Below are positions 11,260 through 23,571 of a DNA stretch of 64,000 nt, in pieces; position 1 is the first letter of the stretch, and every line of letters starts with the position of its first letter. The stretch is from assembly GCA_025642065.1 (NCBI GenBank), contig JAODUP010000021.1:1126001-1190000 (forward strand), read 5' to 3'. The notes under the pieces are model-generated. The model searched no databases, was not told the origin of the DNA, and was given only the letters and a program-made list of their open reading frames with translations. Source of the DNA: Paralvinella palmiformis (taxonomy: Eukaryota > Annelida > Polychaeta > Terebellida > Alvinellidae). A program made the translations under genes and the position numbers.

Positions 11260-12401
11260 GTGAAGTTACCCAAAATAGCCATGAAACCTGCTGGAAGATT
11301 GAAAAATGCTTTAGCTAAGTTTGAACCAATAGGTATTCAAGAGATCAAAGATGCAGAGATAATCATTCTAGCTCTCCTTCAAAAGCTGAATTTTCCCACT
11401 GAAGTGGAAGCCTTACAACGGTTAAGAGATCAGGATGTCACAAACAGAACGACAGCAAAGCAGCGTAATGATATTCTTAGGCGTTCAAGCATATTTTAAT
11501 GACTTGATCCCTACATTAGTAACAGTAATTTACTACCAGTAGGTGGTCGCATTAAATGTGAAAATATACCTAGAGATATCACCCATCCTATGATATTACT
11601 AAAGCAGAACCACATCACAAAATTAGTTATTGACCATCACCATATTAAATGTGCTCACTCAGGTCGTGGCATAATCCTAAATGCTCTACGTTCCAGCGGA
11701 TACTGGAACATTGCTGGTAATGCAGCTGTTACATCCCATATATGGAGCTGTGTTACTTGCCGTAAGTTCAAAAGATGGCTGATTTTCCTGAAGATAGATT
11801 GGGTGCTGCCCCTCCTTTTACCTATAGTGCTGAGGATTATTTCAGCTCATTCACCATCAAAGAGGGTCGCAGAGAATTGAAGCGCTATGGTGTACTGTTT
11901 ACATATATGGCGTCGCGTGCCATACACACTGAAGTAGCGTGTTCCCTCACAACGGATTCCTTTCTCAATGCTTATCGTCGCTATGTATACCGACGTGGAC
12001 TGGTAAGACTACTGAGGTCGGATAGAGGAAACAATTTCATAGGAGCGAGAAGTGAGCAGGCCAATGCCATGGCACAAATGGATAACAGCAAAATCCAAAA
12101 TGAACTACTTAAGGATGAATGTGATTGGATTGACTTCACCGTGAATGTTCCTCATACATCCCAAATGGGAGGTGTATGGGAGCGAATGATTAGAAGTGCT
12201 CACAATGCGCTTTCTGCACTGCTCATAAATAATAGAGATCGCTTAGATGATGAGTTATTGAGGACTCTGATAGTAGAAGCAGAAGCGATCGTCAACAACC
12301 GTCTATTAACATTAGTGGATTCACATATACCCCTCAGCCCTAGCAATATACTTACATCAGAAGATGAACATCGTCATGTCACCGCCTGGACAATTCGTTA
12401 A
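11260..12401 (+). pseudogene. BEL/Pao integrase, broken
   Basis: An H2C2 zinc-binding segment (HHIKCAHSGRGIILNAL, then CVTCRKFK) is followed by a core domain at 11775-12401. The catalytic acids appear as RAIHTEV context near the first strand, LLRSDRGNNFIGA for the second and GGVWERMIRSAHNAL for the third (D-D-E type). A frame change falls between the zinc domain and the core. The family joins element ends to chromosomal DNA; this copy is interrupted. Confidence 0.8.
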
Positions 12402-12729
12402 AAGGGACCTTTACTGTCACCGTAGATGCCGACGTGTTCAATACTTGACCAACCAGTTTTGACAAAGGTGGAGACTAGAGTTTCTTCCAACTCTACAGGA
12501 ACGGAGAAAATGGGTCCGTTCTCAGAGAGATATGAAGATTGATGGCATTGTTCTTATGGTAGATGACAACCTGCTACGTACCACATGTCCCGTCGCTCGG
12601 ATACTGGAGACCAATAAGGATGAGGATGGATATGTACGAACTGTGACGATTCTTACTGGGAAGTCCACCTACGAGAGACCAGTACACAAACTGATATTGC
12701 TCCTAGACAACAACTCTTCCAATGGGTAA
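12402..12729 (+). pseudogene. BEL/Pao integrase C-terminal domain
   Basis: Contains RKWVRSQRDMKIDGIVLMVDDN (split across a frame change) and GYVRTVTILTGKSTYERPVHKL, the chromo-like tail typical of BEL/Pao integrases (DUF5641). Ends at a stop at 12729, which marks the end of recognisable element sequence. Confidence 0.7.
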
Positions 12730-12802
12730 ATTTGTAATTAATGTATTTCTTTCACATTTGACATGTTTCGTGTTTTACGATGATTCACTTAGGTCATACA
12801 TA

Positions 12803-12902
12803 CAGTGCTCCCTCGATATAATGCCAACTAGGGGATTTGATAAAAGTTGGCATTATAAAGGGGTGGCATTATATGGGGGTGGCAATAAGTGAGGGAGCAC
12901 TG
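12803..12902. mobile_element. 100-bp pogo/Tigger-like MITE
   Basis: Perfect 12-bp terminal inverted repeats CAGTGCTCCCTC (12803-12814) and GAGGGAGCACTG (12891-12902), flanked on both sides by TA (12801-12802 and 12903-12904), the target site of Tc1/mariner/pogo elements. A second inner inverted pair, ataatgccaact and agttggcattat, allows a foldback. The CAGTG-TCCCTCG start resembles pogo/Tigger family ends (established family knowledge). There is no coding capacity, so it depends on a transposase elsewhere. Confidence 0.85.
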
Positions 12903-12904
12903 TA

Positions 12905-13794
12905 TATGCTATATTTCGATATGATGCTCACAATGATTTGTGTGGATTTGGTATTTTAGATTGCTTTCGGTAATGAATCAAGTTTTATAAATGATTCTAT
13001 TTTGTTGTTGTCTACAAGAAATGTCATCCGACGTGTGAAGTTGGTTTTGCACAAAACTTTCAAACGACTTTTTCAGGTAAATTATGATCAATTTATGGGA
13101 GGTGTGTAACTGCATGGCAGTCATGTTTATACGATATAGATATCTTGGGTAAAATTGGATGTGGAACTCTTGCTGGTGACGAAAAAAAAGGTATTGGCAC
13201 GCGGTTCGCGCAACATACGATATGAAATATAGGAAAAAAAGTTTATTTGGTTTATTTTATTGAATTGGCTTCAGGAACAGAGGTATGATCAATTATAATT
13301 GTGAATTAACGTGTATCGTTTAATAATAATACATGATTGCGTAATGCGGTGTTAGCTTTCTTGTCAGAACCATCGTTCAAAGTAGGTAGTCAAATATCTT
13401 AAATAGTGCGGTAGCCATGTGTCCAGGGGCGAGAATATATGCCGATTTGTGTGTTTTTGTCCTGAAACTCGGTATTGTTTACATTGTATCATTTCAGTTT
13501 TAGCATTATGTGTTCTGTAGATGTTCTCTAGTCTAGTGATGTCCCTGTTCATTGTCGGTAGTTAATAATAAACATATTATTTCATTGATGACCGTCTTCA
13601 TTATTAAACGCGAGAATTTGAATGAATGAAGCTACTTATAGTCTACCATCGTTTTTTATTTATTTATGTCGATTCAATAACGTTAGTCGCTAGTGTTGTC
13701 TGTTTTTACCATGTCGACTATAAATAAACTTTTCTCATCTTATTTCATCTAGGTATATAAGGGTTTAAAATAAATTCTTTGGAATCGCCACTTA

Positions 13795-13795
<1 letters not shown>
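12905..13795. other. Gene-free stretch
   Basis: AT-rich with no coding signal and no recognisable element ends between the MITE and the (CA)n block. Confidence 0.4.
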
Positions 13796-13796
<1 letters not shown>

Positions 13797-13874
<78 letters not shown>

Positions 13875-14222
13875 AAACAGTCTACTTTGTCTTTTGTTGA
13901 CTGAGCTAACAAACAATATTTGTCAAAGAGCATTAAACAAATATTTTCTCAAACGTCGCATGAGAAAAAAATCTCACATTGCTCTCATTGTCGTATCATT
14001 AATTTCTGACTGACTGACTGATTGACTGACTAACTAGATAAATGACTGAATAAATAAATAAATAAATTAAGTCATCAATTTATTAAGTTTGACCAAATAG
14101 TTACAACTCATTCACTTACTTACTCACTCTTTATACGTTCATTTCAATTCAGCTCCTCATCCGAACTACTCGTTCAACCACCCATCCCTCAATCCCCCCC
14201 CCCCACACACTTTAAACCCACC
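13797..14222 (+). repeat. Duplicated ~425-bp block, copy 1
   Basis: Starts with a long (CA)n run (13797-13872), then catgaaacagtctactttg, a GACT microsatellite near 14006, AATA repeats, and a TCAC-rich region ending aaacccac. It is nearly identical over its length to 16953-17381, apart from microsatellite lengths and a few changes. Flanks differ on both sides. Confidence 0.85.
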
Positions 14223-15039
14223 GAGTTAACCACCCATTCGTTGACCCAATCACTGATTAATTCGCCAGTTGACTCTCTCGACCTTGACCCCAGTAACTCA
14301 CTAGTTATTCACCTAAGTCGATATGACAATCAGCTACAGCCAAACATGACTCTATACAGCCACGATCACCCAACACCCATACCTCCGAAACCACCCACTT
14401 TCCACATTCACTACCGCTATGGCTATTAGTATAAACATCATACATTGTCAATTTATGATGACCAAAGATGTACCAAATATTTCGAACTTTTATTAAGAGT
14501 TATCTTATCAAGGCCTCGTATGTCGAGTAGCTCAAGGTATAATGTTGACAAGCTTAAATATAACACACACACACACACACACACACAGAGTCAAGAGTCT
14601 CGGGCTACAGTGACACTTGTATAATCTTGCTAAACCGACCGAATGGTATGTCGTTAGTGAGTGAGTGAGTGAGTGAGTGAGGTGTATGTATGTCAGTGAG
14701 TGAGTACGTGGGTGCGCTATATTAAGCTATATTAACTTACAATATTTATATGACGCGTTTTCATATCAGGTAAATATTACGTTTCTTAGACGATTTGCCT
14801 TGAATGAGAGATCATTAACCGATGTAAACTTGAGTATTACGGTAGACTAAATGTTGCTTGAAGCAAGTCTGTTTTTAGTCTCTTATTTACCCTTTTCTAA
14901 CATAATCAAAACCATGTTCTAAGCTCATATAGCACAAACAAATTTTATACATAAACACACCATTTTATATATTATAAATAGGCTAATTTAAATAGGTCGG
15001 TTTAAAAAAAAAAACCTTACAAAACATGTCTTTACTTGC

Positions 15040-16800
15040 TGGAAGCTTAATATGATGTTTGGCAACTTATTCCACAGCGTGGGAGCTGATCCTGGGAAAG
15101 ATTTCTCTCCCAATATTGCTTTTGGATAAGATCGCCCGGATAGAGCGGTGCTGTTCCTCCACTCGGCACTTTGAATGTGTTATACGTTCCGTTTTGTGAG
15201 TGCGTGTCACCAGATGTGCAACACAGTTCAGCACTCGCTGTAGGCGGTCTGTCAGAGAGAGAGAGAGAGAGAGAGGGGGGTATTATATAATAATGCATTG
15301 TATAATCCAGTCGATAAATTATAAAGGCTTGGACTAAAATCTTGCATGCCTCATCAGTCATATATATATATGAATAAGTCCTAGATTTCTTATTTGATAA
15401 CAACAGGACTTACATATAGAATTCACCTTCTTCTCCATCCCTAGAGTATTCTCCAAAAGAGCCTTAAATTCTTACGGACATAGAATAATTGATATAACTG
15501 AATGCGAAATTTCTCAGTTTTCTTCACATTTTGCTTGGATGAGAAAACAATTAATTTATATCTTACCTTTATTCAATTTCAGTTTGTTGCTGTTCATCCA
15601 AATACCTTATGTCTGTGATATAAGCTTCAAATGAAGATGAAATATCATCCCATTTATCACTTGGCTTCAAAGTCATGTACATTTGCGTATCTCGGCATAT
15701 CACTGATATTTAATATTATACCGTTCAATAATTTCACCAACTGGTTTGGTATACCACACAGACAGTAATTCTTTGGTCCTAAAACGGATCCCTGTGTTAC
15801 ACCAAAAAAGAAGACCTACACCTGGTGATGGTTTATTGGCCACTGAAACACATTGAGTTCTGACGTTGAAGTACGACTTTACCTATGTTAAAGTGTTTTT
15901 CTTGATTCCAAAGGAAAATTCTAAACGCTTCAGTAGAATCGGGTGATCGATTGCATAAACAGTTGCAGATATATCAAGAAGAATTAATCCAGTCGTAGAT
16001 CCTCCATCAAGAACCTCAGCAATGTCACTTGTGTACAGTCAAGAGAGCAGTTTCTGTTTGTTGACGTCTAGTATAAGCAGACTGATAATTGGTATTGATG
16101 TCTTTGTGCTCTAAGTACTCTTGCATACTCCTTCCTACCACCTTTCAATAAGATTGGAGATGAAAGGATGGTTAGAAATAGGACGATGCTTCTACCTTCT
16201 CAGCACATTTCTTGAAAAGCTAATTGGGCAGTGGATCCAAGTCACATGACTTGTTCGAAGATTTGGTGGTTATCTCATTGACTTCAATTGCAAAAGCTGA
16301 TTGAGATATTTGGAGACATCCGCACGCATAGAGATATTGCAGGCACTATTTGGGGATTCAGAGATGATCTTTTCCCGGCGATTGTTATTTTCCTCATCAA
16401 GAAATTGCTGAATTTGTCCGCCAGGAGTTTCAACAGAGGTAAAATGTGGAAACTTTATATTTGAGTTACTTCCTATTTAATTACTAGCTCATTCGAGGTG
16501 TTTCTTTTGATATTTTCCATATTTATCTATCTTTGTTCAATAGAAGCGCTTCTTCTCATCGAATAGTTCTGTAGTTATTGTTTTTTTAGAGATATCGCTG
16601 TAATTTTCAAAGTGCACCTTTGAGGAAGTACGTGCGCCATATTCTTTCTGCTTTACTCCGAATTTTCTTAGCAGATCTAAGCTTATCGGAGTACCAGGAG
16701 TTTCCGGTCTCAACGTGATCAGGTATAACCAAGAGAGCACATGGTGATCAATGATACTTTTATATACGTTTCTACCAACTCATTAACTGATCTATCACAT
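15040..16800 (-). pseudogene. Decayed CR1-like LINE (RT)
   Basis: Minus-strand translation gives a linker region near 16740-16537, then pieces of reverse transcriptase with LLDGGSTTGLILLDISA and YAIDHPILLKRL (the LLDLSAAFDTIDH region) near 16040-15900, and the family tail near 15400-15050 (KILVQAFIIYRLDY). Stops and frame changes break it throughout, and a (GA)n run at 15256-15277 interrupts the tail. It lies between the two copies of the duplicated block. Confidence 0.75.
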
Positions 16801-16951
16801 TTACTCGGGTATTGAGATGATTGTAAATACTCCTAAATATTATTATTATTCTTTAATATTTATTTATGTCACGATATTTTCTGTGTGTGTTCTTTCTTCG
16901 TATACATCGGCCTTGGCCATATTAATAACGAACTGTTCAGCGATGATTGCC

Positions 16952-16952
<1 letters not shown>

Positions 16953-17011
<59 letters not shown>

Positions 17012-17381
17012 AAACAGTCTACTTTGTCTTTTGTTGACTGAGCTAACAAACAATATTTGTCAAAGAGCATTAAACAAATATTTTCTCAAACGTCGCATGA
17101 GAAAAAAATCTCACATTGCTCTCATTGTCGTATCATTAATTTCTCATCGTTCTAACACTGACTGACTGACTGATTGACTGACTGATTGACTGACTAACTA
17201 GATAAATGACTGAATAAATAAATTAATTAATTCATCAATTTATTAATGTTTGACCAAATAGTTACAACTCATTCACTTACTTACTCACTCTTTATACGTT
17301 CATTTCAATTCAGCTCCTCATTCGAACTACTCGTTCAACCACCCATCCCCCAATTCCCCCCACACTTTAAACCCACAGCTA
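16953..17381 (+). repeat. Duplicated ~425-bp block, copy 2
   Basis: Second copy of the block at 13797-14222, same orientation, again beginning with (CA)n and ending aaacccac. The GACT microsatellite is longer here and the poly-C stretch shorter. A (TA)n run follows at 17394-17432. Confidence 0.85.
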
Positions 17382-17389
17382 GAACACAC

Positions 17390-17429
<40 letters not shown>

Positions 17430-17434
<5 letters not shown>

Positions 17435-18515
17435 GGCTCGATTGTGTCGATCTGGTTAACTATATCAAATGAAAAGGTTGTGATCCTTTTTCTGAATAGT
17501 AAGTGTTTATAGCCTATATAAGTTAGCCAGAACTAGGGATAAGTTTATGGAGTGAAGTAATCGCTAGACAGTTTTGTTTTCCGCCGATGTTGCGTGACAG
17601 AAGTTGTCGTGCCAATAATTACAATTAATATCCCTCGCTTGAGTGGATGACACACCGTTGTCGTCAGTGTTTATAATCTTGATTAAAACAAGTATCTCGT
17701 CAGTTCAGATGTTACTTGGCTAAAAGTTAGTCAACCCTAACTTGTCAATTGGTTTGTATAATTTACTGATTATATTTGTATTCATCCACGGATTTATTAT
17801 TAAAAAACATCCCCCCCCCCGTCTTTTAATAATTTAACCGACAACTATATATTATAATGCACTTAATTATGGTTTGAAATGTTAGAAAATAAATATAAAA
17901 CAAATTCTTTGTATGATAACATGCAACGCTTTATGTCAATGCAACTCAAACAAACAAACAAACAAACAAACAAACAAACAAACATTGCTTATATTGAAAA
18001 CAATTACAAATGGAAATTGATTTGTTTTCAGTTCTTGCACGTATGATCGATATTGTTTACTGTTTAATTTGCTTATCACAATTTATGTGAAACTGCCTCG
18101 TGCACAAGCTCCAGTGTAGCATCTTATTTTTCCTCGCTGGTCGTCTGCTGTGGCCGACTAACGGGATATCTTGGATAGTGGGTGGGTCTGGAGTGCGATC
18201 ACCGCCCAACTTTGTGAACCGACACAGTTCACCCTTGACAAAACGTGTGATAACGTGATTGCGCGTCGATGGTGCATCGAACTCACAAACTGCTTGGGTC
18301 AACGTCTAGGCATATCGCCATCGCTGTAGCTGTAGCATAAACGCCACAGTCGACGCCATTTGTTCTGTTGCTGTGATACATCGTCCCTTTCTAGGAGGAG
18401 ATTGCCACTAGATGTGTGGAATGGCATGTGACATAATTGCTCCAGAAGACGGTGAGGATGGTCGTGATGTGTGTCGGCGCAGAGTCATATAACTTGACCG
18501 CTCCAGTCTGACAGT

Positions 18516-18561
<46 letters not shown>

Positions 18562-19560
18562 GAAGATTTGTCAAAACAATTAGTTAGATGGTTTACACGG
18601 TAGCGTTAGTCATGTTACGGTATAACTAACCAATACTACATAACCATATTGCGCAAGCTTTGTTGTTGGCGGATGTGCAAACTAAAATATTACCCATGAT
18701 GCCTTTGTGCGAGTCATTAAATAAACCGATTTTTAAAATGTTTTTCTCGCACTAACATGTTAGGGCACTTATATCTTTGCCACATTTGATATTTCAGTAT
18801 TGCCTACATTCTTTCACAAAGTTAATAAGTTCCTAAAACATACAAAAACGTAAGTTTTAATTACGGATGTATTGACTAGTTTGGCAGTTATCAAAATAAT
18901 CGTTTATTATAAACCTATTTTAGAGGCATTTATGTACAGATTAGTACTTTAACAATACATCATTGGTAAATTTCGATTTTCTAACTCTACAGCACGTCTT
19001 TCAGAAATAAAAAAATAACACAATCATGTTGTAAACTAAGTTTTGTTTGTTCCGTTTCGTGCCTTAAATTATCCACCAGTTACGAAAGTCAACAACATTC
19101 CATGAAAGTATATCTAAAAGCCGTTTAATAATAACGGCACGATTTCAATGCCTAAACTTATTTTACTTCTGTATGTTTCCCCGGGCTGAAATTCCTCGTT
19201 AGCGAAAACGATTCACTTGCCCTCTAGCGCGCCCCACGCTAAAGCACAGGGAGGACTCATTTTGTCCCGCGACAACTTTTATCCCTCAACACCGGCAGCT
19301 GCGACTAGCCAATATCACGTAACCAGAATAGTCGAATGGTCGCTTTATCGAGTGACGGCTATTCCAGGCCTTACTGTAAGTCGACCACAGTCGTGTTGTT
19401 ACATGCGATTAAATCTACTCATAAACATATTGGTCCTTTGTTGAGTGGGAGGATCAACCTGAAACTTGGACTTAAGATATTTGTGGCTACATCGTCGAAT
19501 GATCGTTTACTTCTAAATGAATGGCGGTTTCGTTCATCACATTCGTAATCAGCTCGATAC
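17430..19560. other. Gene-free stretch with simple repeats
   Basis: Contains (AAAC)n at 17945-17984 and (TA)n at 18519-18557. The minus strand at 18057-18302 has an open frame reading LGGDRTPDPP, probably part of an unidentified interspersed repeat rather than a gene. Confidence 0.4.
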
Positions 19561-19599
19561 ATTCGTTTGAAAACACGGAAATTTAATGAGAGGTTAGTG

Positions 19600-19650
<51 letters not shown>

Positions 19651-19659
19651 CAGTGTGTG

Positions 19660-20150
19660 AGACTCCACTGTTTTAGTTTGTGTCTATGTTCGTGTGTGCG
19701 TGTGTGCGTGTGCGTGCGTGTCGCTGTTTTAGTTTGTGTGTGTGTGTGTGTGACTCCGCTGTTCGCGCGTGTGTGTCGCTGTTTTAGTTTGTGTGTGGGC
19801 GCGCGTGTGTGTCGCTGTTTTAGTTAGGGTGTGTGTGTGTGTGTGTGTGACTCCGCTGTTCGCGCGTGCGTGTCGCTGTTTTAGTTTGTGTGTGTGGGTG
19901 CGTGTGTGTCGCTGTTTTAGTTAGGGTGTGTGTGACTCCGTTGTTTTAGTTTGTGTTCGTGTGTGTGTGTGTGTGTGTGTGTGTGTCGTTGTTTTAGTTT
20001 GTGTGTCGGTGTTTTAAGGTGTGTGTGTGTCGCTGTTTTAGTTTGTGTTGGCGTGTGTGCGTTCGTGTGTGTGTGTTCGTGTGTTATCGTTTGATTGTAT
20101 GTGAATTCGTGTTTGTGTGTCTGTGTTTGTGTGTGTGCTGTTATTATTGC
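19660..20150 (+). repeat. GT-rich minisatellite with TCGCTGTTTTAGTTTG unit
   Basis: The phrase cgctgttttagtttgtgtg recurs at least seven times, separated by variable (GT)n stretches. It follows a (CT)n(TA)n microsatellite at 19602-19650. No coding signal. Confidence 0.85.
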
Positions 20151-20199
20151 TGTTGCTAGTATTGGAGTTGTTGTTGTTGTTGTTGCACTTGTTCAATTG

Positions 20200-20290
20200 G
20201 TACAATCTGAAGGGTGTTTCATCCTTCACTTCGCCTTATTACATTTGGAGGTCGCTCGGCATATGCACAAAAGTCTCCATAAAAGATAAA
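20200..20290 (+). mobile_element. SINE family A, 3-prime fragment
   Basis: Matches the body of family A (ctgaagggtgtttcatcc; cacttcgccttattacattt; ggaggtcgctcgg). The tRNA-like head is absent, replaced by a (GTT)n run, so this is a 5-prime-truncated or converted copy. Confidence 0.65.
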
Positions 20291-20459
20291 CAAAATTGGT
20301 ATGTCATTGTTTTAATGATTGATTGATTGATTAACCGATTGATTTACCTATTGAACGATTAATTGATTGATTGATTGATCGATGGATCGATTGTATTAGT
20401 GAGTGATCAGGGGTGTTAGGTATGTGTGTGCGTTCAAATCACCGAAATGCTGCCACAAT

Positions 20460-20772
20460 GAATGGTCTGGTTACTGTATAGGTTACTGCACGGGTTACTC
20501 TCTATATTACGGTACGGGTTATTGCACAGGTTACTACACGGATTATTGCACAGGTAACATTACGGGTTACTGTACGGCACTATACAGGTTATTGTACAGG
20601 TTATTGCATATGTTACTGTACGGGTTACTGTAGGGGTTATTGTACGAGTTACTGTAGGGGTTATTGTACGAGTTACTGTATATGTTACTGTACGAGTTAC
20701 TGTACAAGTTACTGTACAGGTTACTGTATATGTTACTGTACAGGTTACTGTACAAGTTACTGTATGGGTTCC
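20460..20772 (+). repeat. Minisatellite of GGTTACTGTACA-type units
   Basis: About 25 imperfect 12-bp units such as ggttactgtacg, ggttattgcaca and agttactgtaca. On the minus strand they read as an (N-S-Y)-rich pseudo-peptide, which is a by-product of the repeat. Confidence 0.9.
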
Positions 20773-21284
20773 TCTACAGATAGAAGATGACCATTTCAGC
20801 TAAATTTTCTATGTTTATATTATACATTTATATTATACGTTTATATTATACGTTTATATATTATACGTCTATAAATTATACATTTATAGTAATTGCTAAT
20901 ATTATACGTTTCACGACGACCTGTATTCGTCTTTCTGTTTATATTACGATGGCGTAGTAATATGGATTTTGTTTGACGGGACTACTTTCATTATAATGTG
21001 AAGTAGAGTTTTCTCAGCTCTGGCCTCGTGGTGTGACGTCATTCCTGTACCGAGAGAGAAGACGTCTACAGACAATCCTATCAAGCTATATCTTTATTAC
21101 AGTCCTAAATAACGTCTGTTAATGCGTATTCTGCATTTCTCTTATATTGCTTAACCTAATTCGAACAAAACAAACACAGACTCTATTTAGAAAGCATGGC
21201 TCACCCGTTTTTTGTTAACATACGCTCTTACGAGTGGATGGTTTTTTTGATCGTATATTTCGAATTAGAAATAAATGCTGGGAA

Positions 21285-21350
21285 TGCGTGGCCGAGTGGT
21301 AGGGTGTTAGGTCGTATATCATTATACGGGTTCAGTTCTGGACAGATTTA
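21285..21350 (+). mobile_element. Possible degraded tRNA-like SINE head
   Basis: gcgtggccgagtggtagggt followed some 45 bases later by gggttcagttctgg resembles A and B boxes. The spacing and arms do not fold as an intact tRNA, so this is more likely a SINE head than a tRNA gene. Confidence 0.3.
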
Positions 21351-21404
21351 TCTCAGTAAATGGGAGGTATATGGTGGCTCAGAGAACTTAAGTATGTGGA
21401 AGGT

Positions 21405-21545
21405 AATTAGAATGAGTTATGTGGAGGATAATAAAATTGAGGTATGTGGAGGGTAATAAGATTGAGGTATGTGGAGGGTAATAAGATTGAGGTATGTGGA
21501 GGGTAATTAGAATGAGGTATGTGGAAGGTAATTATATTGAGTTAT
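21405..21545 (+). repeat. 25-bp minisatellite
   Basis: Units of aggtatgtggagggtaataag plus attg repeat about five times with small changes. Non-coding. Confidence 0.85.
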
Positions 21546-21956
21546 TTATAAATATATATCAACAAACAAATTCTATGGAACTTCATCGTCATCATCACAA
21601 TCATCGTTCATAATCGTTATCATCATAATCATCATCATCATCATCATTATCATCATCAGTATGTTTTATAAAATTCCTTAATAGTTCAGTTAATTAATGA
21701 TTGAATGTTTAAAAATATATATTTTATATTCAAACTGCATTCAAATTGTATTCAAATTATATGTATCCACCTCAGACAGGACTCCCTAAGATCCATGTAA
21801 AAAGATATCCAGATATCCGGAACAGATATATCATGGAACCCAGAAAGGTTAGATATCATTAATCCTTAACTGTGACGGAATGATCGCCACTTTGGTAGGA
21901 AATAAAACGTGATATGGTTAAATAAGACACACACACACTCGCTTTCTCTCACCCTT

Positions 21957-21959
<3 letters not shown>

Positions 21960-22035
<76 letters not shown>
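21960..22035. repeat. (AC)n microsatellite
   Basis: Long (AC)n followed by (CT)n, just before the first recognised exon of the FGD-like gene. Confidence 0.95.
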
Positions 22036-22037
<2 letters not shown>

Positions 22038-22134
22038 CTCTCTCTCTCTCTCATTTTAAACACGTGCGATATAAATATAAGTTTGTTAGCCTTCCCAGAT
22101 TACTCTTTAACCGAATCATCTTCTCTCCTCTCAG

Positions 22135-23519
22135 TGTTTATCATCGGTGATAGAGAATACCACTGACCAACGATCTTCTCGACGACCGGAATTGAAACCC
22201 AAACCCTCCTCCAGGTATCCAAAAGTTAGTCATCCTAATACCGCACCTGGACCATCTGATGATGCTATAAACAGTGATCAAACTAATACATCAACAGGTG
22301 GGTAATAAATGTATTGAAAAGTCTTTTTCTAAACTTATTATTCTTTTTAATATGGGAATATTACTATTAACACCACCACCTCCACCACACTACTACCACA
22401 ATGATCGAGGCACTACATACTGGAATGATGGCGAATGTTAGTGTTAGAAGGGAAGTCCCGGTATCGTTCAGCGTCACAAATGGGGTCAAGCAATGTTGGG
22501 TACTGGTAACACGCTCGCTCTTCTGAACCTTCCTATCAGCAATGCTCGATGAGGCTTTCCGAGACATGGGGGATGGCGTCTACATACAATCCAGACAGAA
22601 CGCTGACCCATTCAGCGTCGCACACTTCAGAGCTAAGACCAAGACCACCCGCAGATGACAGTGCACTGGTTACACACTCTGCTGAAGAGACGTTGAAAAT
22701 AGTGGATGCTTTATCCGATGCGCCAAAGAAGTTCGGCCTGAAGATTAACATCAAGAAGATCGAGGTGTTGTGCCGACCCAACTCTACAAGAACCAGAGAG
22801 GAGGATATCACGGTTGATGGAAACAAGCTGAAATCGGTTCTGGAATTCACCTACCTCGGAAGCACTGTATCAAGTAATGGATGCATTGACTATGAAATAC
22901 AGAGGAGGATGGCCAAGGCTAGTGCATCTTTCGGCCGATTATGCCAGAGACTATGGAACAACCACCATGTATCCGTGCGGGTAAAAGGCAAGGTATACCT
23001 TGTTGTGGCCTTATGTCCCACTGGGGACGAAGAGGATAAGTGAAGAAGATACCGTGCAATCGTGCTGTCCACCCTCCTATACGGAGCCGAGGCCTGGAGA
23101 GTATACAGACGACAGGTGAACAAACTGCATGCATTCATGATGCGACATCTGCGTTTGATCATGAGGATAACCTGGATGGACAAAGTGACAAACAAGGAAA
23201 TACTCGAACCGACAGGGCTTGCATCTATGGAATATCTTCTGATAAGAAAGAATATCCGGTGGATTGGACACCTGATGAGGATGTCACCAGAAGGCTACCA
23301 AAGCAGGTTCTCTACTGTAAACTGTCTTCTGGTCACACCCGGTTTAAGGATACCATCAAGAGAAACCTGATGCCGAAAGGCATAAATACAGACTCATGGA
23401 AATCACTCTCACAGCAGAGAGAAAAATGGAGAGCAAGAGTCAATTGATTGAAGGAGTATTTTTGGCATCGCGACCGGTAACTTGATGATGATTATTATGA
23501 TGATGACTCCCACCACAAC

Positions 23520-23571
<52 letters not shown>

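Larger units (their letters stand above)
7639..12729 (+). mobile_element. Degenerate BEL/Pao LTR retrotransposon
   Basis: Gag-like, A17-type protease, reverse transcriptase, Pao-specific connection domain, RNase H, integrase and a C-terminal DUF5641-like segment follow in the order typical of BEL/Pao elements, all on the plus strand. The coding path changes frame and meets stops repeatedly (near 7853, 8766, 9293, 9700, 9920, 10333, 10937, 11256, 11499 and 12401), so it cannot make functional polyproteins. I could not find a pair of long terminal repeats on either side, which suggests a copy that has lost its ends or an old insertion with eroded LTRs. The pieces are annotated separately. Confidence 0.88.

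Noticed and set aside
13797..17381. LTR pair of a retrotransposon
   Set aside because: The repeats begin in (CA)n, lack TG...CA ends, primer site and polypurine tract, and the interior is a LINE in the opposite orientation.
18057..18302. 81-codon frame with GDRTPDPP
   Set aside because: This type of peptide is a common mistranslation of interspersed repeats; no splice or start support.
20460..20772. Regularly spaced repeats resembling a CRISPR array
   Set aside because: Units are contiguous 12-bp repeats without unique spacers, in a eukaryotic genome.
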